64,000 nt of DNA, taken from Cedecea lapagei. Its GTDB lineage: Bacteria; Pseudomonadota; Gammaproteobacteria; Enterobacterales; Enterobacteriaceae. The stretch is from positions 930,001-994,000 of the forward strand of contig NZ_LR134201.1 in the NCBI RefSeq assembly GCF_900635955.1, in the 5' to 3' direction. A program made the translations under genes and the position numbers. The notes beneath the pieces were generated by a model, which saw nothing but the letters and a program-made list of their open reading frames with translations, made no database searches and had not been told where the DNA came from. This document shows, piece after piece, positions 1 through 8,700 of this stretch (its first letter is position 1; every line of letters begins with the position of its first letter).

Positions 1-1230
1 TTGGTAAAAATCTTAATGAAATAGCCAGTAACGGCGCTGCCTCACAGGCTGAGGCGCGTAAGAGTCTCGGGCTAGGGTCATCTGCGACACAAAATAATGA
101 CGCTTTCCTGGCTGCAGGCAGCAATCTGTCTGACGTGCCGGATAAAGCGCATGCGAGGGCGAACCTGGGACTGGGATCGGCGGCTAGTCGTGACATACAG
201 GAGAGTATTGATGATTTAACGATGGGTAAAGCCATTCTTAATGGCGGCGCACTAGCCGTTCGAAGCTCACGGGCGCAGGCTGGGACAGCAATTTCAAATA
301 CCAATAACTTGCCAGTCAATGCAGTTAGTTTCGTGTATTCAACAGCAGAAAATTCACCAGGATATGAAAGCTCTCTATTGAGCTGGGGAGGATTTGGTGG
401 TGCATACGATGTTCAGCTTACAGCAAGTTATTCTCGCCCTGGGTTAGTGAAAATTAGAACAAAGAATAGCGATATTCCAGGAGGGGTATGGAGTAACTGG
501 TCAAGTTTATATACGACAGAAAATAAACCAACAGCACAGGATACTGGCGCTGTCTCAATTACTGGGGGGGGATGTTGCTTATCTCAATAATGCCGATCAT
601 TATGCAACAAAGGACGGAGTTTGGCCTGGCGCTGGTGCGTTTGCAAACCAATTAGCCAATCGACAGGCATTGTTTTATTCAAGTGGCTATGTAGCCCCAA
701 ATACATCCAGTAGCTATGCGCCGTTGGTAAAGGCAACAGTTCAAACAGCTGACATTGGCTATCTTGCTGCTCTTAGCATGGGCGTTCTTACAACTGGGGC
801 TAGCGATTTTCCTAAAATATGTTTTCATGCTCATGATGACCGAGGCGTAGATCATGTTTGGGTATTTGACACAAACAATGATGCATTTTATTCCGGTGGT
901 CCTATTTCATCCGGTAACAGTATTCTTGCCGGGGCTGGTGTATATGAATCAGGGGGCGCGGTTCGCGTTTATTCACCTAATAACCCCCCACCACAACAAG
1001 ATTTGTCGGCATACGCAACGTCCTCCTGGGTTTATCAAAACTTTGTTAATGACATTGACCATACCGCACCTGTAGAAGTCGCGTTTCGCGACGGGGCTAG
1101 CTATCCACGTGCTACGGATGGTGCATTTATGGCAAACCTGGCAATGGTGGGTGGTTCGTCAAACGTAGGTTGGTTCGTTATACGTTACACCAGAAAATTG
1201 GTTGGCGGTAACTGGTACATCATTGGTTAA
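1..1230 (+). pseudogene. Prophage tail-fibre gene, 5'-truncated by the window and frameshifted at a G8 tract
   Basis: An open frame enters from the left edge (frame of base 3) and runs to a stop at 588-590. A second frame continues from there to the stop at 1228-1230. Removing one G from the G8 run at 564-571 joins them into one frame: after the run, translation reads DVAYLNNADHYATKDGVW and leads into the second part. The N-terminal portion has two copies of the ARxxLGLGSxA repeat typical of phage tail-fibre stalks; the C-terminus ends in an aromatic, beta-rich stretch (GGNWYIIG) like tail-fibre tips. A tail-fibre assembly gene follows 17 bp downstream, as expected for a fibre/chaperone pair. 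The protein would bind the receptor on new hosts. As written, the product stops early and lacks its receptor-binding end. The break may be a real off state, decay, or a homopolymer sequencing error. Confidence 0.8.
564..571 (+). repeat. G8 homopolymer at the frame break of the tail-fibre gene
   Basis: Eight consecutive G residues lie exactly where the tail-fibre reading frame is lost. Seven would restore it. Tracts of this kind slip easily during replication and are also prone to sequencing error. Confidence 0.85.
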
Positions 1231-1247
1231 AAATTAAGGGCGATATT

Positions 1248-1787
1248 ATGCAAGAGTTTGGCAAGTTTACTCAGTATGTACCAGAGGATTCGGATAAACC
1301 CAAAACCATTGGTGTCAGCAATATCATGTATCTTCGTGATGATCTCGGAAACGACTGGTACGAAATACGGGAATTATTTTCAGAGAATACTTTAAAAATT
1401 GGCTTTGACGAATCAGGGCGGGTTCGGACTTTTACCACAAACATTGATGCGATGGTGCCCATTGATTTGAGCGTTGCGGAGTTAGAGGCAAACGATGAAA
1501 ACCTCAAAATTGTATTGGGAGAGGATTGGTTTTATCGCGATGGCAAACTCAGACAAATTCGCGATTATGCTGCGATAGCTGCCTCTCAACGAGATCAACT
1601 TATGAATGAGGCTGGCCAGCGTATTGAATGGTTAAATGCTGCCGCTGAAGATAGTGATATTTCCGCTGATGAAAAGTCGGAACTAGAAGCCCTCAGAGCT
1701 TACCGCACTCAACTGCGTCGCCTGGATATTTCTCTGGCTCCCAATATCACGTGGCCAGAAAAGCCAGCACCATCCACTACGCTTTAA
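1248..1787 (+). CDS. Tail fibre assembly (chaperone) protein, Tfa family
   Basis: The 179-residue product has the layout of Caudo_TAP/Tfa proteins: an N-terminal fibre-binding half with aromatic and acidic residues, a central GEDWFYRDGKLR-type stretch, and a C-terminal helical part (about residues 105-170) rich in Glu, Ala and Arg, ending in a WPEKP motif common in this family. Tfa proteins help the trimeric tail fibre fold, and some stay on its tip. The gene lies 17 bp after the tail-fibre gene, the usual pairing. It is intact although the fibre is frameshifted. Its stop lies only 10 bp from the stop of convergent host gene yfhH, so it marks the prophage edge. Confidence 0.85.
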   Translation: MQEFGKFTQYVPEDSDKPKTIGVSNIMYLRDDLGNDWYEIRELFSENTLKIGFDESGRVRTFTTNIDAMVPIDLSVAELEANDENLKIVLGEDWFYRDGKLRQIRDYAAIAASQRDQLMNEAGQRIEWLNAAAEDSDISADEKSELEALRAYRTQLRRLDISLAPNITWPEKPAPSTTL

Positions 1788-1797
1788 TTTCTGTAAC

Positions 1798-2646
1798 CTA
1801 AACCAGCTTCTTCACCAAAGCCTCGCTCTGGCGGATTCGCTCCGGAGCGTTTTCCAGATCCTGCTGAACCAGCGCCATAAACAGCAGGTCGGTCAGCATC
1901 ATCTGGGCGCTGGTGGAGGAGATGGCTGCGCTGCGCGTGGCCTGTTCTTCTGCGATGGTATAGAGGCACAGGCTGGCGCGCTGCTGCAAAGCGTTAGGGG
2001 TGAACCCGGTAATGGCGAGTATTTTCGCCCCGGCATTCAACGCCTCGTCGGCTGCCAGATTTATCTCCCGGCGCTCGCCCGAATAGGAAATTGCGAGCAG
2101 CACGTCATCTGGCGTCATCGCCTGCACTGTTGCCAACAGGGCATGCATATCCTGCTCGGCGACGGCGTGAACGCCAATCTTCATTAGCTTCCACGAAAAA
2201 TTCTTCGCAACCAGGCCAGATGCGCCTATCCCCACCAGCAGCACGCGCCGCGCATTGCGCAGCAGCGACACGCTCGCCAGCAGTTTCTCTTCCGCATTAA
2301 TATCCAGCGTGGCATGCATCGCCGCGATATTCTCTTTGATCAATTTCTCCCCGACAAGTCTCAGCGGATCGTCACCTAAAATTTGGTTATGTAACGGCAC
2401 TGAGTTAGGGTTTTGGCCGCTTGCCAGCGCTTCGCTGATGGCCAGTTTCATCGCCGGAAAACCTTTGAACCCGAGTTTCTGCGCGAACTTTACGACGCTG
2501 GACTGGCTGACCCCGGCCTCTTCTGCCAGCTGCTGTGAACTGAGATGGCGTGCACGATCGGGCTCGGCGAGCAGGAAGTCGGCCAGCTTGCGGTCACTTT
2601 GGGCCAGCATGGCGTAGCGGCTTCGAATGCGCAGTAAACAGTTCAT
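1798..2646 (-). CDS. yfhH: RpiR-family transcriptional regulator YfhH
   Basis: This 282-residue regulator has an N-terminal HTH_6 domain (about residues 1-75, with QQLAEEAGVSQSSVVKFAQ as the recognition helix region) and a C-terminal SIS sugar-phosphate-binding domain (about 120-260, with VGIGASGLVAKN). It closely matches E. coli YfhH in sequence and length and keeps the terminal SEALVKKLV. The start at 2646 is chosen because a strong GGAGGTGAA site sits directly upstream and the length then equals the E. coli protein; a longer frame to 2694 is less likely. In K-12 the neighbours are pgpC on one side and yfhL/acpS on the other; here a prophage replaces the latter. The regulated genes are not established. 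Paired palindromes in its promoter region suggest autoregulation. Confidence 0.92.
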   Translation of the reverse strand: MNCLLRIRSRYAMLAQSDRKLADFLLAEPDRARHLSSQQLAEEAGVSQSSVVKFAQKLGFKGFPAMKLAISEALASGQNPNSVPLHNQILGDDPLRLVGEKLIKENIAAMHATLDINAEEKLLASVSLLRNARRVLLVGIGASGLVAKNFSWKLMKIGVHAVAEQDMHALLATVQAMTPDDVLLAISYSGERREINLAADEALNAGAKILAITGFTPNALQQRASLCLYTIAEEQATRSAAISSTSAQMMLTDLLFMALVQQDLENAPERIRQSEALVKKLV

Positions 2647-2700
2647 TTCACCTCCGGGGCGGCAATTCTGGTAACGGCTTGCCATGATAAGCATTTGAGC

Positions 2701-2746
2701 GAATTATAAATTCTATTATAGAGCAATGTTACCGAATTAAATATTC
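2701..2746. promoter_or_regulatory. Pair of related 13-bp palindromes, candidate YfhH operator
   Basis: GAATTATAAATTC (2701-2713) and GAATTAAATATTC (2734-2746) share 11 of 13 bases, each is an inverted repeat, and their centres are 33 bp apart, close to three helical turns. They lie in the yfhH-pgpC divergent spacer, 55 bp upstream of the yfhH start. The assignment to YfhH is inferred from position. Confidence 0.5.
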
Positions 2747-2854
2747 TGATCTATGGCAGGCATCGGGCCAGGATTGCCCGCGGAAAACTGCAGGCTATCT
2801 GTTAGGCTTTAGGGGAGCATCGTTTTGTAAACGCGAGTCTTAAAGGAGCCCGCA

Positions 2855-3493
2855 TTGACTATCCACAACCCGCGCCGCGTCGTCTTTTTTGATTTGGATG
2901 GCACCTTACACCAGCAGGATATGTTCGGCAGCTTTCTGTTTTATCTCCTGCGTCGCCTGCCGCTGAACGTGCCGTTGGTTATTATGTTGCTGCCGCTGAT
3001 TGGCGGCATGATGCTGATCAAAGGCAGCGCTGCCCGACAGCCGATGAGCCTGCTGTTATGGGGTATCACGTTTGGGCGTAGCGAGGCCCGGCTTCAGCGG
3101 CTACAAAGCGAATTTGTCGTCTGGTTCCGGCAAAAGGTGAGGGCATTCCCCATCGTCCAGCAGCGCCTCACGGATTATCTACACAGCCCGGATGCTGACG
3201 TCTGGCTAATTACAGGTTCACCGCAGCCGCTGGTTGAGAAGGTCTATTCTGATACGCCGTGGCTGCCGGAGGTGAAGGTTATTGCCACCCAGATAGCGAG
3301 AGCTTACGGAGGATGGGTGGTCACCCTGCGCTGCCTCGGGCATGAGAAGGTGGTTCAGCTGGAGCTGCATATTGGCGCTCCTCTGAGGCTTTACAGCGGC
3401 TACAGCGACAGCCATCAGGATAATCCGTTGCTCTATTTCTGCGAGCACCGCTGGCGCGTCACTCCCCAGGGAGAGCTGCAGCAGCTTGAGTGA
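2855..3493 (+). CDS. pgpC: Phosphatidylglycerophosphatase C
   Basis: PgpC (formerly YfhB) removes the phosphate from phosphatidylglycerol phosphate to give phosphatidylglycerol, at the inner membrane. The 212-residue product has the HAD motif I near the N-terminus (VVFFDLDGTL, about residues 9-18), a hydrophobic segment around residues 30-55 that anchors it to the membrane, a motif II region (LITGSPQP), and a late HAD motif with SGYSDSHQDNPLL. Sequence and length match E. coli PgpC (about 211 residues). The start is TTG at 2855, preceded by AAAGGAG at 2842-2848. The 3' end lies just before the promoter of tadA. Confidence 0.93.
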   Translation: MTIHNPRRVVFFDLDGTLHQQDMFGSFLFYLLRRLPLNVPLVIMLLPLIGGMMLIKGSAARQPMSLLLWGITFGRSEARLQRLQSEFVVWFRQKVRAFPIVQQRLTDYLHSPDADVWLITGSPQPLVEKVYSDTPWLPEVKVIATQIARAYGGWVVTLRCLGHEKVVQLELHIGAPLRLYSGYSDSHQDNPLLYFCEHRWRVTPQGELQQLE

Positions 3494-3498
3494 GGCCG

Positions 3499-3527
3499 TT
3501 TCGAATCCCTCAAGCGGTGTGTATAAT
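3499..3527 (+). promoter_or_regulatory. Candidate sigma-70 promoter for tadA
   Basis: A perfect TATAAT (3522-3527) has a weak -35 (TTTCGA, 3499-3504) at 17-bp spacing. It lies between the pgpC stop and the tadA GTG start at 3558. Confidence 0.5.
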
Positions 3528-3557
3528 GCGCCGCCCACTTATGCCGCGGAGAGCGTT

Positions 3558-4061
3558 GTGTCAGAGACTGAATTTACCCATGAACACTGGATGCGCCATG
3601 CCCTGACGCTTGCTCAGCGCGCGTGGGACGAAGGTGAAGTTCCCGTCGGCGCGGTGCTGGTGCATAACAACCAGGTCATTGGCGAAGGCTGGAACCGCCC
3701 TATTGGTCGCCACGATCCTACGGCTCATGCTGAAATTATGGCTCTGCGTCAGGGGGGACTGGTGCTGCAAAACTATCGTCTGCTTGATACCACGCTGTAT
3801 GTCACTCTCGAGCCCTGCGTCATGTGCGCGGGAGCCATGGTTCATAGCCGAATTGGTCACTTAGTGTTTGGCGCACGTGATGCTAAAACTGGCGCTATCG
3901 GCTCGCTGCTGGATGTTCTCGGTCACCCAGGAATGAACCATCAGGTGCAGGTTATTGAAGGGGTGCTTGCGTCAGAGTGCTCAGCCATGTTGAGCGATTT
4001 TTTTCGCGCTCGTCGTCTTGAGAAAAAGGCCCTAAAGGAAAAGGCCCATAGGTCGGATTAG
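3558..4061 (+). CDS. tadA: tRNA-specific adenosine deaminase TadA
   Basis: TadA deaminates adenosine 34 to inosine in the anticodon of tRNA-Arg(ACG), an essential wobble modification. The 167-residue product carries the cytidine-deaminase zinc motifs: HAEIMAL, with the zinc-binding His and catalytic Glu (about residues 57-63), and PCVMCAGAM, with the two zinc-binding Cys (about 86-94). The GTG start at 3558 (VSETEFTHEHW) reproduces the E. coli length and N-terminus. The open frame extends upstream to 3486 but that part overlaps pgpC and has no homologous sequence. The last 110 bp overlap the 3' end of the convergent mltF gene. Confidence 0.95.
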   Translation: MSETEFTHEHWMRHALTLAQRAWDEGEVPVGAVLVHNNQVIGEGWNRPIGRHDPTAHAEIMALRQGGLVLQNYRLLDTTLYVTLEPCVMCAGAMVHSRIGHLVFGARDAKTGAIGSLLDVLGHPGMNHQVQVIEGVLASECSAMLSDFFRARRLEKKALKEKAHRSD

Positions 4062-5502
4062 CCAGTTCTATCGGGGCGACCGCAGGATAGGCCTCGGCAA
4101 ATTTGTCCGCCTGCGCCGCCTTTTTCTCTTTCTCCTGCAGATACCCTTCCAGACTTAGCTGATACTTGCGGATGTTTTCCACATACGCATAAGCCTCGTG
4201 CCCACGAGCATATCCATAGGTTGTTTTACTGTAATAAGGCTTAAGGCTCAGCAGCGGCAGGCGTGTTTTCACATCGGCCCAACTGTCGGGATTGCCTTTT
4301 TGTTTTGCGGTTAACTGGCGAGCATCAAGCATATGGGCATAGCCCATATTGTAGGCCGCCAGCGCGAACCAGATTCGCTCGTATTCCGGGACCGTGGTGG
4401 GCACCTTGCTCATCATATCTTTCAGATAACGGCTGCCGCCGCTGATGCTCTGTTCAGCGTCCAGCCTGTCGTTGATGCCAAGACTTTGGGCCGTATTCTT
4501 GGTCAACATCATCAGCCCGCGCACGCCGGTAGGCGAAGTGGCGTGAATATCCCAGTGGGACTCCTGATAGGAAATAGCGGCCAGCAGCGGCCAGTCGATT
4601 TCGTCGGCGTACTTTTCAAACAGCGGCTGAAGATCCGGCAGAACCGCATCCACCGCGTTCAGGAAGGTTCGGGTATCTACGTAATCAAAATCACCGATAT
4701 GGCCAAGGTACTTTTCCTCAAGCCTTGCCAGCGTGCCGTTGCTGCTAATCTGATTATAGAAGTCGAGCAGGGCGGCGCTCATGCTGTCGTCGCCGTCACG
4801 TGCCGAAAACCAGGTGACGGGTTGCTCATCGGTCACGTCCAGGGCGACGGCCAGCTGAGGATGCACGCGCTGGAACAGGCTGATGGCGATGGAGTCAGAG
4901 ATAGTGAAGGCGATATTGCTGTCCACCACCTGCTGCAGAAGCTGATTGCTGGTCTGTTTAGTATCAATGCTCCAGCTCAGGTCGGGGTACTGGCTCTCTT
5001 TCAACTTCTGAAGATCGCTCACTACCGCCTGGCCGGAAGAGAGCACCAGCTGAGAAGGCTTGACGCCGCCGAGCGACTTAGGACGCGTGCTGCCTACGCG
5101 GTAAACCATCTGCTGGGAAACTGAGTAATAGGTTGGCCCTGCCTGATAGTTGCTGCTGCGGCTTGAGTTGTACACCAGGCCTGCGGCAAGCAGGTCGGCT
5201 TTGTCATTGTCCAGGTCATCAAACAGCGCGTTGATGTTGGGTCGTACGACAACTTTTAGCTTCACGCCGAGATAGTCCGCAAACTCCCTGGCAAGTTCAT
5301 AGTCAAGACCGGTCACTTTGCCGTTAACCATCGTCCAGGTGAGCGGGGATGAAATTGTACTGACGCGCAAAACCCCCCGCGCTTTGATCGCGGCGATACG
5401 GTTTTCGGCCTGACTGAAACCTGGAATGGAGGGCCATAATGCCACTGCCAGCAACAAGGTGACGATACCGATAAGCAGATAATTAATCTTTATTCTTTTC
5501 AA
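3952..5502 (-). CDS. mltF: Membrane-bound lytic murein transglycosylase F
   Basis: MltF cleaves the MurNAc-GlcNAc bond of peptidoglycan, forming 1,6-anhydroMurNAc, at the cell envelope. The roughly 516-residue product has an N-terminal signal/anchor (KRIKINYLLIGIVTLLLAVA), a periplasmic solute-binding-like regulatory domain (about residues 40-265) and a C-terminal SLT domain (about 295-430) with catalytic Glu in YQESHWD and the AAYNMGYAHMLDA motif. The start at 5502 is a TTG, chosen because it gives the E. coli N-terminus; the frame extends upstream without homology, and no strong ribosome-binding site is visible. The C-terminal tail differs from E. coli, and its last 110 bp overlap tadA tail to tail. 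Confidence 0.92.
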   Translation of the reverse strand: MKRIKINYLLIGIVTLLLAVALWPSIPGFSQAENRIAAIKARGVLRVSTISSPLTWTMVNGKVTGLDYELAREFADYLGVKLKVVVRPNINALFDDLDNDKADLLAAGLVYNSSRSSNYQAGPTYYSVSQQMVYRVGSTRPKSLGGVKPSQLVLSSGQAVVSDLQKLKESQYPDLSWSIDTKQTSNQLLQQVVDSNIAFTISDSIAISLFQRVHPQLAVALDVTDEQPVTWFSARDGDDSMSAALLDFYNQISSNGTLARLEEKYLGHIGDFDYVDTRTFLNAVDAVLPDLQPLFEKYADEIDWPLLAAISYQESHWDIHATSPTGVRGLMMLTKNTAQSLGINDRLDAEQSISGGSRYLKDMMSKVPTTVPEYERIWFALAAYNMGYAHMLDARQLTAKQKGNPDSWADVKTRLPLLSLKPYYSKTTYGYARGHEAYAYVENIRKYQLSLEGYLQEKEKKAAQADKFAEAYPAVAPIELANPTYGPFPLGPFSQDDEREKNRSTWLSTLTQAPLQ

Positions 5503-5667
5503 ATAGATAACATTCTGCAGCAGGATAAGCCTTAGCCAACAATAAACATGATTTTTTTGAACCCCGTGAGTGAGTGAGGCGCATTTTGCGTAAGAAAGCG
5601 CCAGTAAGCAACTTTTAAGAATATATCGTTTGTTTTTCGTACAATAAAAACTTCTGCGGTTATTTCT

Positions 5668-5706
5668 ACGCAAACGGTTTCGTCACGGCGGAGGATTCTT
5701 TATAAT
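5668..5706 (+). promoter_or_regulatory. purL promoter with PurR operator
   Basis: ACGCAAACGGTTTCGT (5668-5683) matches the PurR consensus at 15 of 16 bases. It overlaps a -35 element (TTTCGT, 5678-5683) that is 17 bp from TATAAT at 5701-5706. Repression by PurR-hypoxanthine/guanine is established for E. coli purL. Confidence 0.88.
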
Positions 5707-5750
5707 GACGCCCGTTTTCCCCCCTTCGCCCTGAAGACGAGAGATCTTTA

Positions 5751-8700
5751 ATGATGGAAATTCTGCGTGGTTCGCCTGCTCTTTCGGCATTTCGTATCAA
5801 CAAACTCCTGGCCCGTTTTAACGATGCTAACCTTCCGGTAAGCGACATTTATGCCGAGTATGTTCATTTTGCCGACCTCGAGGCACCGCTAAACGCTGAT
5901 GAGCTTGCCCGCCTGCAGCGGCTGTTGAAGTATGGTCCAACCCTCGCAGAACATGCGCCTGAAGGCACCCTGCTGCTGGTCACCCCGCGCCCCGGCACCA
6001 TCTCCCCCTGGTCTTCCAAAGCTACCGATATCGCCCACAACTGCGACCTGCCACAGGTTAAGCGCCTTGAGCGTGGTGTGGCCTGGTACGTGACCGGAAG
6101 TACGCTGACCGCTGAGCAGCTGCAGGATGTTGCTGCCTTACTGCACGACCGCATGATGGAGAGCGTGTTTACCTCCCTGAGCGATGCGCAGCAGCTCTTC
6201 AGCCGCCAGCAGCCTGCTCCGGTGCAGAGCGTTGATCTTCTTGGCAAAGGCCGTGACGCGCTGGTGGAGGCGAACATACGCCTCGGCCTGGCGCTGGCGG
6301 AAGACGAAATCGACTATCTCCGGGAGGCGTTCAACAAACTGGGACGCAACCCGAACGACATCGAATTGTACATGTTTGCTCAGGCGAACTCCGAGCACTG
6401 CCGTCACAAAATTTTTAACGCCGACTGGATTATCGACGGGCAGAAGCAGCAGAAGTCGCTGTTTAAGATGATCAAAAACACCTTCGAGAAAACGCCAGAC
6501 TACGTGCTGTCCGCCTATAAAGACAATGCGGCGGTCATGGAAGGCTCCGCCGTCGGTCGTTTCTTCGCAGATCGTGAAGCTGGGCGCTATGACTTCCATC
6601 AGGAAGAGGCGCACATCCTGATGAAGGTTGAAACCCACAACCACCCGACGGCGATCTCTCCGTGGCCGGGTGCGGCAACCGGCTCCGGCGGTGAAATCCG
6701 CGACGAAGGCGCAACCGGGCGTGGCGCCAAGCCAAAAGCTGGCCTGGTCGGCTTCTCCGTGTCTAACCTGCGTATTCCGGGCTTTGAACAGCCATGGGAG
6801 CAGGATTTTGGCAAACCAGATCGCATCGTGACCGCGCTGGATATCATGACCGAAGGTCCTCTGGGCGGAGCAGCGTTTAACAATGAATTTGGCCGTCCGG
6901 CGCTAACCGGCTACTTCCGTACCTATGAAGAGCAGGTTAACAGCCACAATGGCGTGGAGCTGCGCGGCTACCACAAACCAATCATGCTCGCCGGCGGTAT
7001 CGGCAACATCCGTGCCGACCACGTTCAGAAGGGTGAAATTACCCCGGGCGCTAAGCTGATTGTGCTGGGTGGCCCGGCGATGAACATCGGCCTCGGTGGC
7101 GGTGCTGCTTCGTCTATGGCCTCCGGCCAGTCCGATGCTGATTTAGATTTTGCTTCCGTTCAGCGCGATAACCCGGAAATGGAGCGCCGTTGCCAGGAGG
7201 TGATCGACCGCTGCTGGCAGATGGGCGACGACAACCCGATTCTGTTTATCCACGACGTCGGTGCCGGCGGTCTTTCTAACGCCATGCCTGAGTTAGTCAG
7301 CGACGGTGGCCGCGGTGGCCGCTTCGAGCTGCGCGACATTCTTAACGATGAGCCAGGCATGAGCCCGCTCGAAGTCTGGTGTAACGAATCCCAGGAACGC
7401 TATGTGCTGGCCGTAGCGCCAGAGCAGCTGCCGCTGTTTGACGAACTTTGCCGCCGTGAGCGCGCGCCGTATGCGGTGATTGGCGAAGCGACTACCGAGC
7501 AGCACCTGACGCTTAACGACAGCCACTTTGATAATCAGCCGATAGATATGCCGCTGGACGTGCTGCTCGGCAAAACGCCGAAGATGGAGCGTAACGTTGA
7601 GACGCTGAAAGCGAAAGGTGAGGCCTTCAACAGCAGCGAGATCTCCATTTCTGATGCGGTGAAACGCGTTCTTCATCTGCCTACCGTTGCAGAAAAAACC
7701 TTCCTCGTGACCATCGGTGACCGCACGGTAACCGGTATGGTGTCCCGCGATCAGATGGTTGGTCCGTGGCAGATCCCGGTAGCAAACTGCGCGGTGACCA
7801 CCGCAAGCCTCGACAGCTACTACGGAGAGGCAATGTCTATCGGCGAACGTGCGCCGGTTGCGCTGCTGGACTTCGCCGCTTCCGGTCGCCTGGCCGTTGG
7901 CGAAGCATTAACCAACATCGCGGCAACCCAAATCGGTTCCCTGAAGCGCATCAAGCTGTCTGCAAACTGGATGGCGGCAGCCGGTCATCCGGGTGAAGAC
8001 GCTGGCCTATACGAAGCCGTTAAGGCCGTTGGCGAAGAGCTTTGCCCGGCGCTGGGTATCACTATTCCGGTCGGCAAAGACTCCATGTCGATGAAAACGC
8101 GCTGGCAGGAAGGTAACGAGCAGCGTGAGATGACCTCTCCGCTGTCGCTGGTAATTACCGCGTTTGCTCGCGTAGAAGATGTACGAGCTACCGTAACGCC
8201 GCAGTTGAGCACTGAAGACAATGCCCTGCTGCTGATCGATTTAGGCAAAGGCCACAACGCGCTGGGCGCGACGGCGCTGTCTCAGGTTTATCGTCAGCTG
8301 GGCGACAAACCTGCTGATGTGCGCAGCGTTGAACAGCTTAAAGGCTTCTGGGATGCAATGCAGGCGCTGGTCGCTGACCGTAAACTGCTGGCATGGCACG
8401 ACCGCTCCGACGGCGGCCTGCTGGTGACTCTGGCAGAAATGGCCTTTACCGGCCACTGCGGCGTGGACGTTGATATTGCAGGCCTCGGCAACGATCGCCT
8501 GGCCGCATTGTTTAACGAAGAGCTGGGCGGCGTGATCCAGGTTCGCGCAGAAGATCGTCAGGCCGTAGAGGCTCTGCTTGCTGAGCACGGGCTGGCGGAC
8601 TGCGTGCATTACCTTGGTAAGGCCGTTGAAGGCGATCGTTTCACCCTCAGCGCTGATGGTCACGCGGTGTTCAGCGAAAGCCGCACCACGCTGCGTATGT

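Noticed and set aside
1784..1969. Small minus-strand frame over the prophage-yfhH junction
   Set aside because: It runs in another frame inside the yfhH 3' end and has no homologous pattern.
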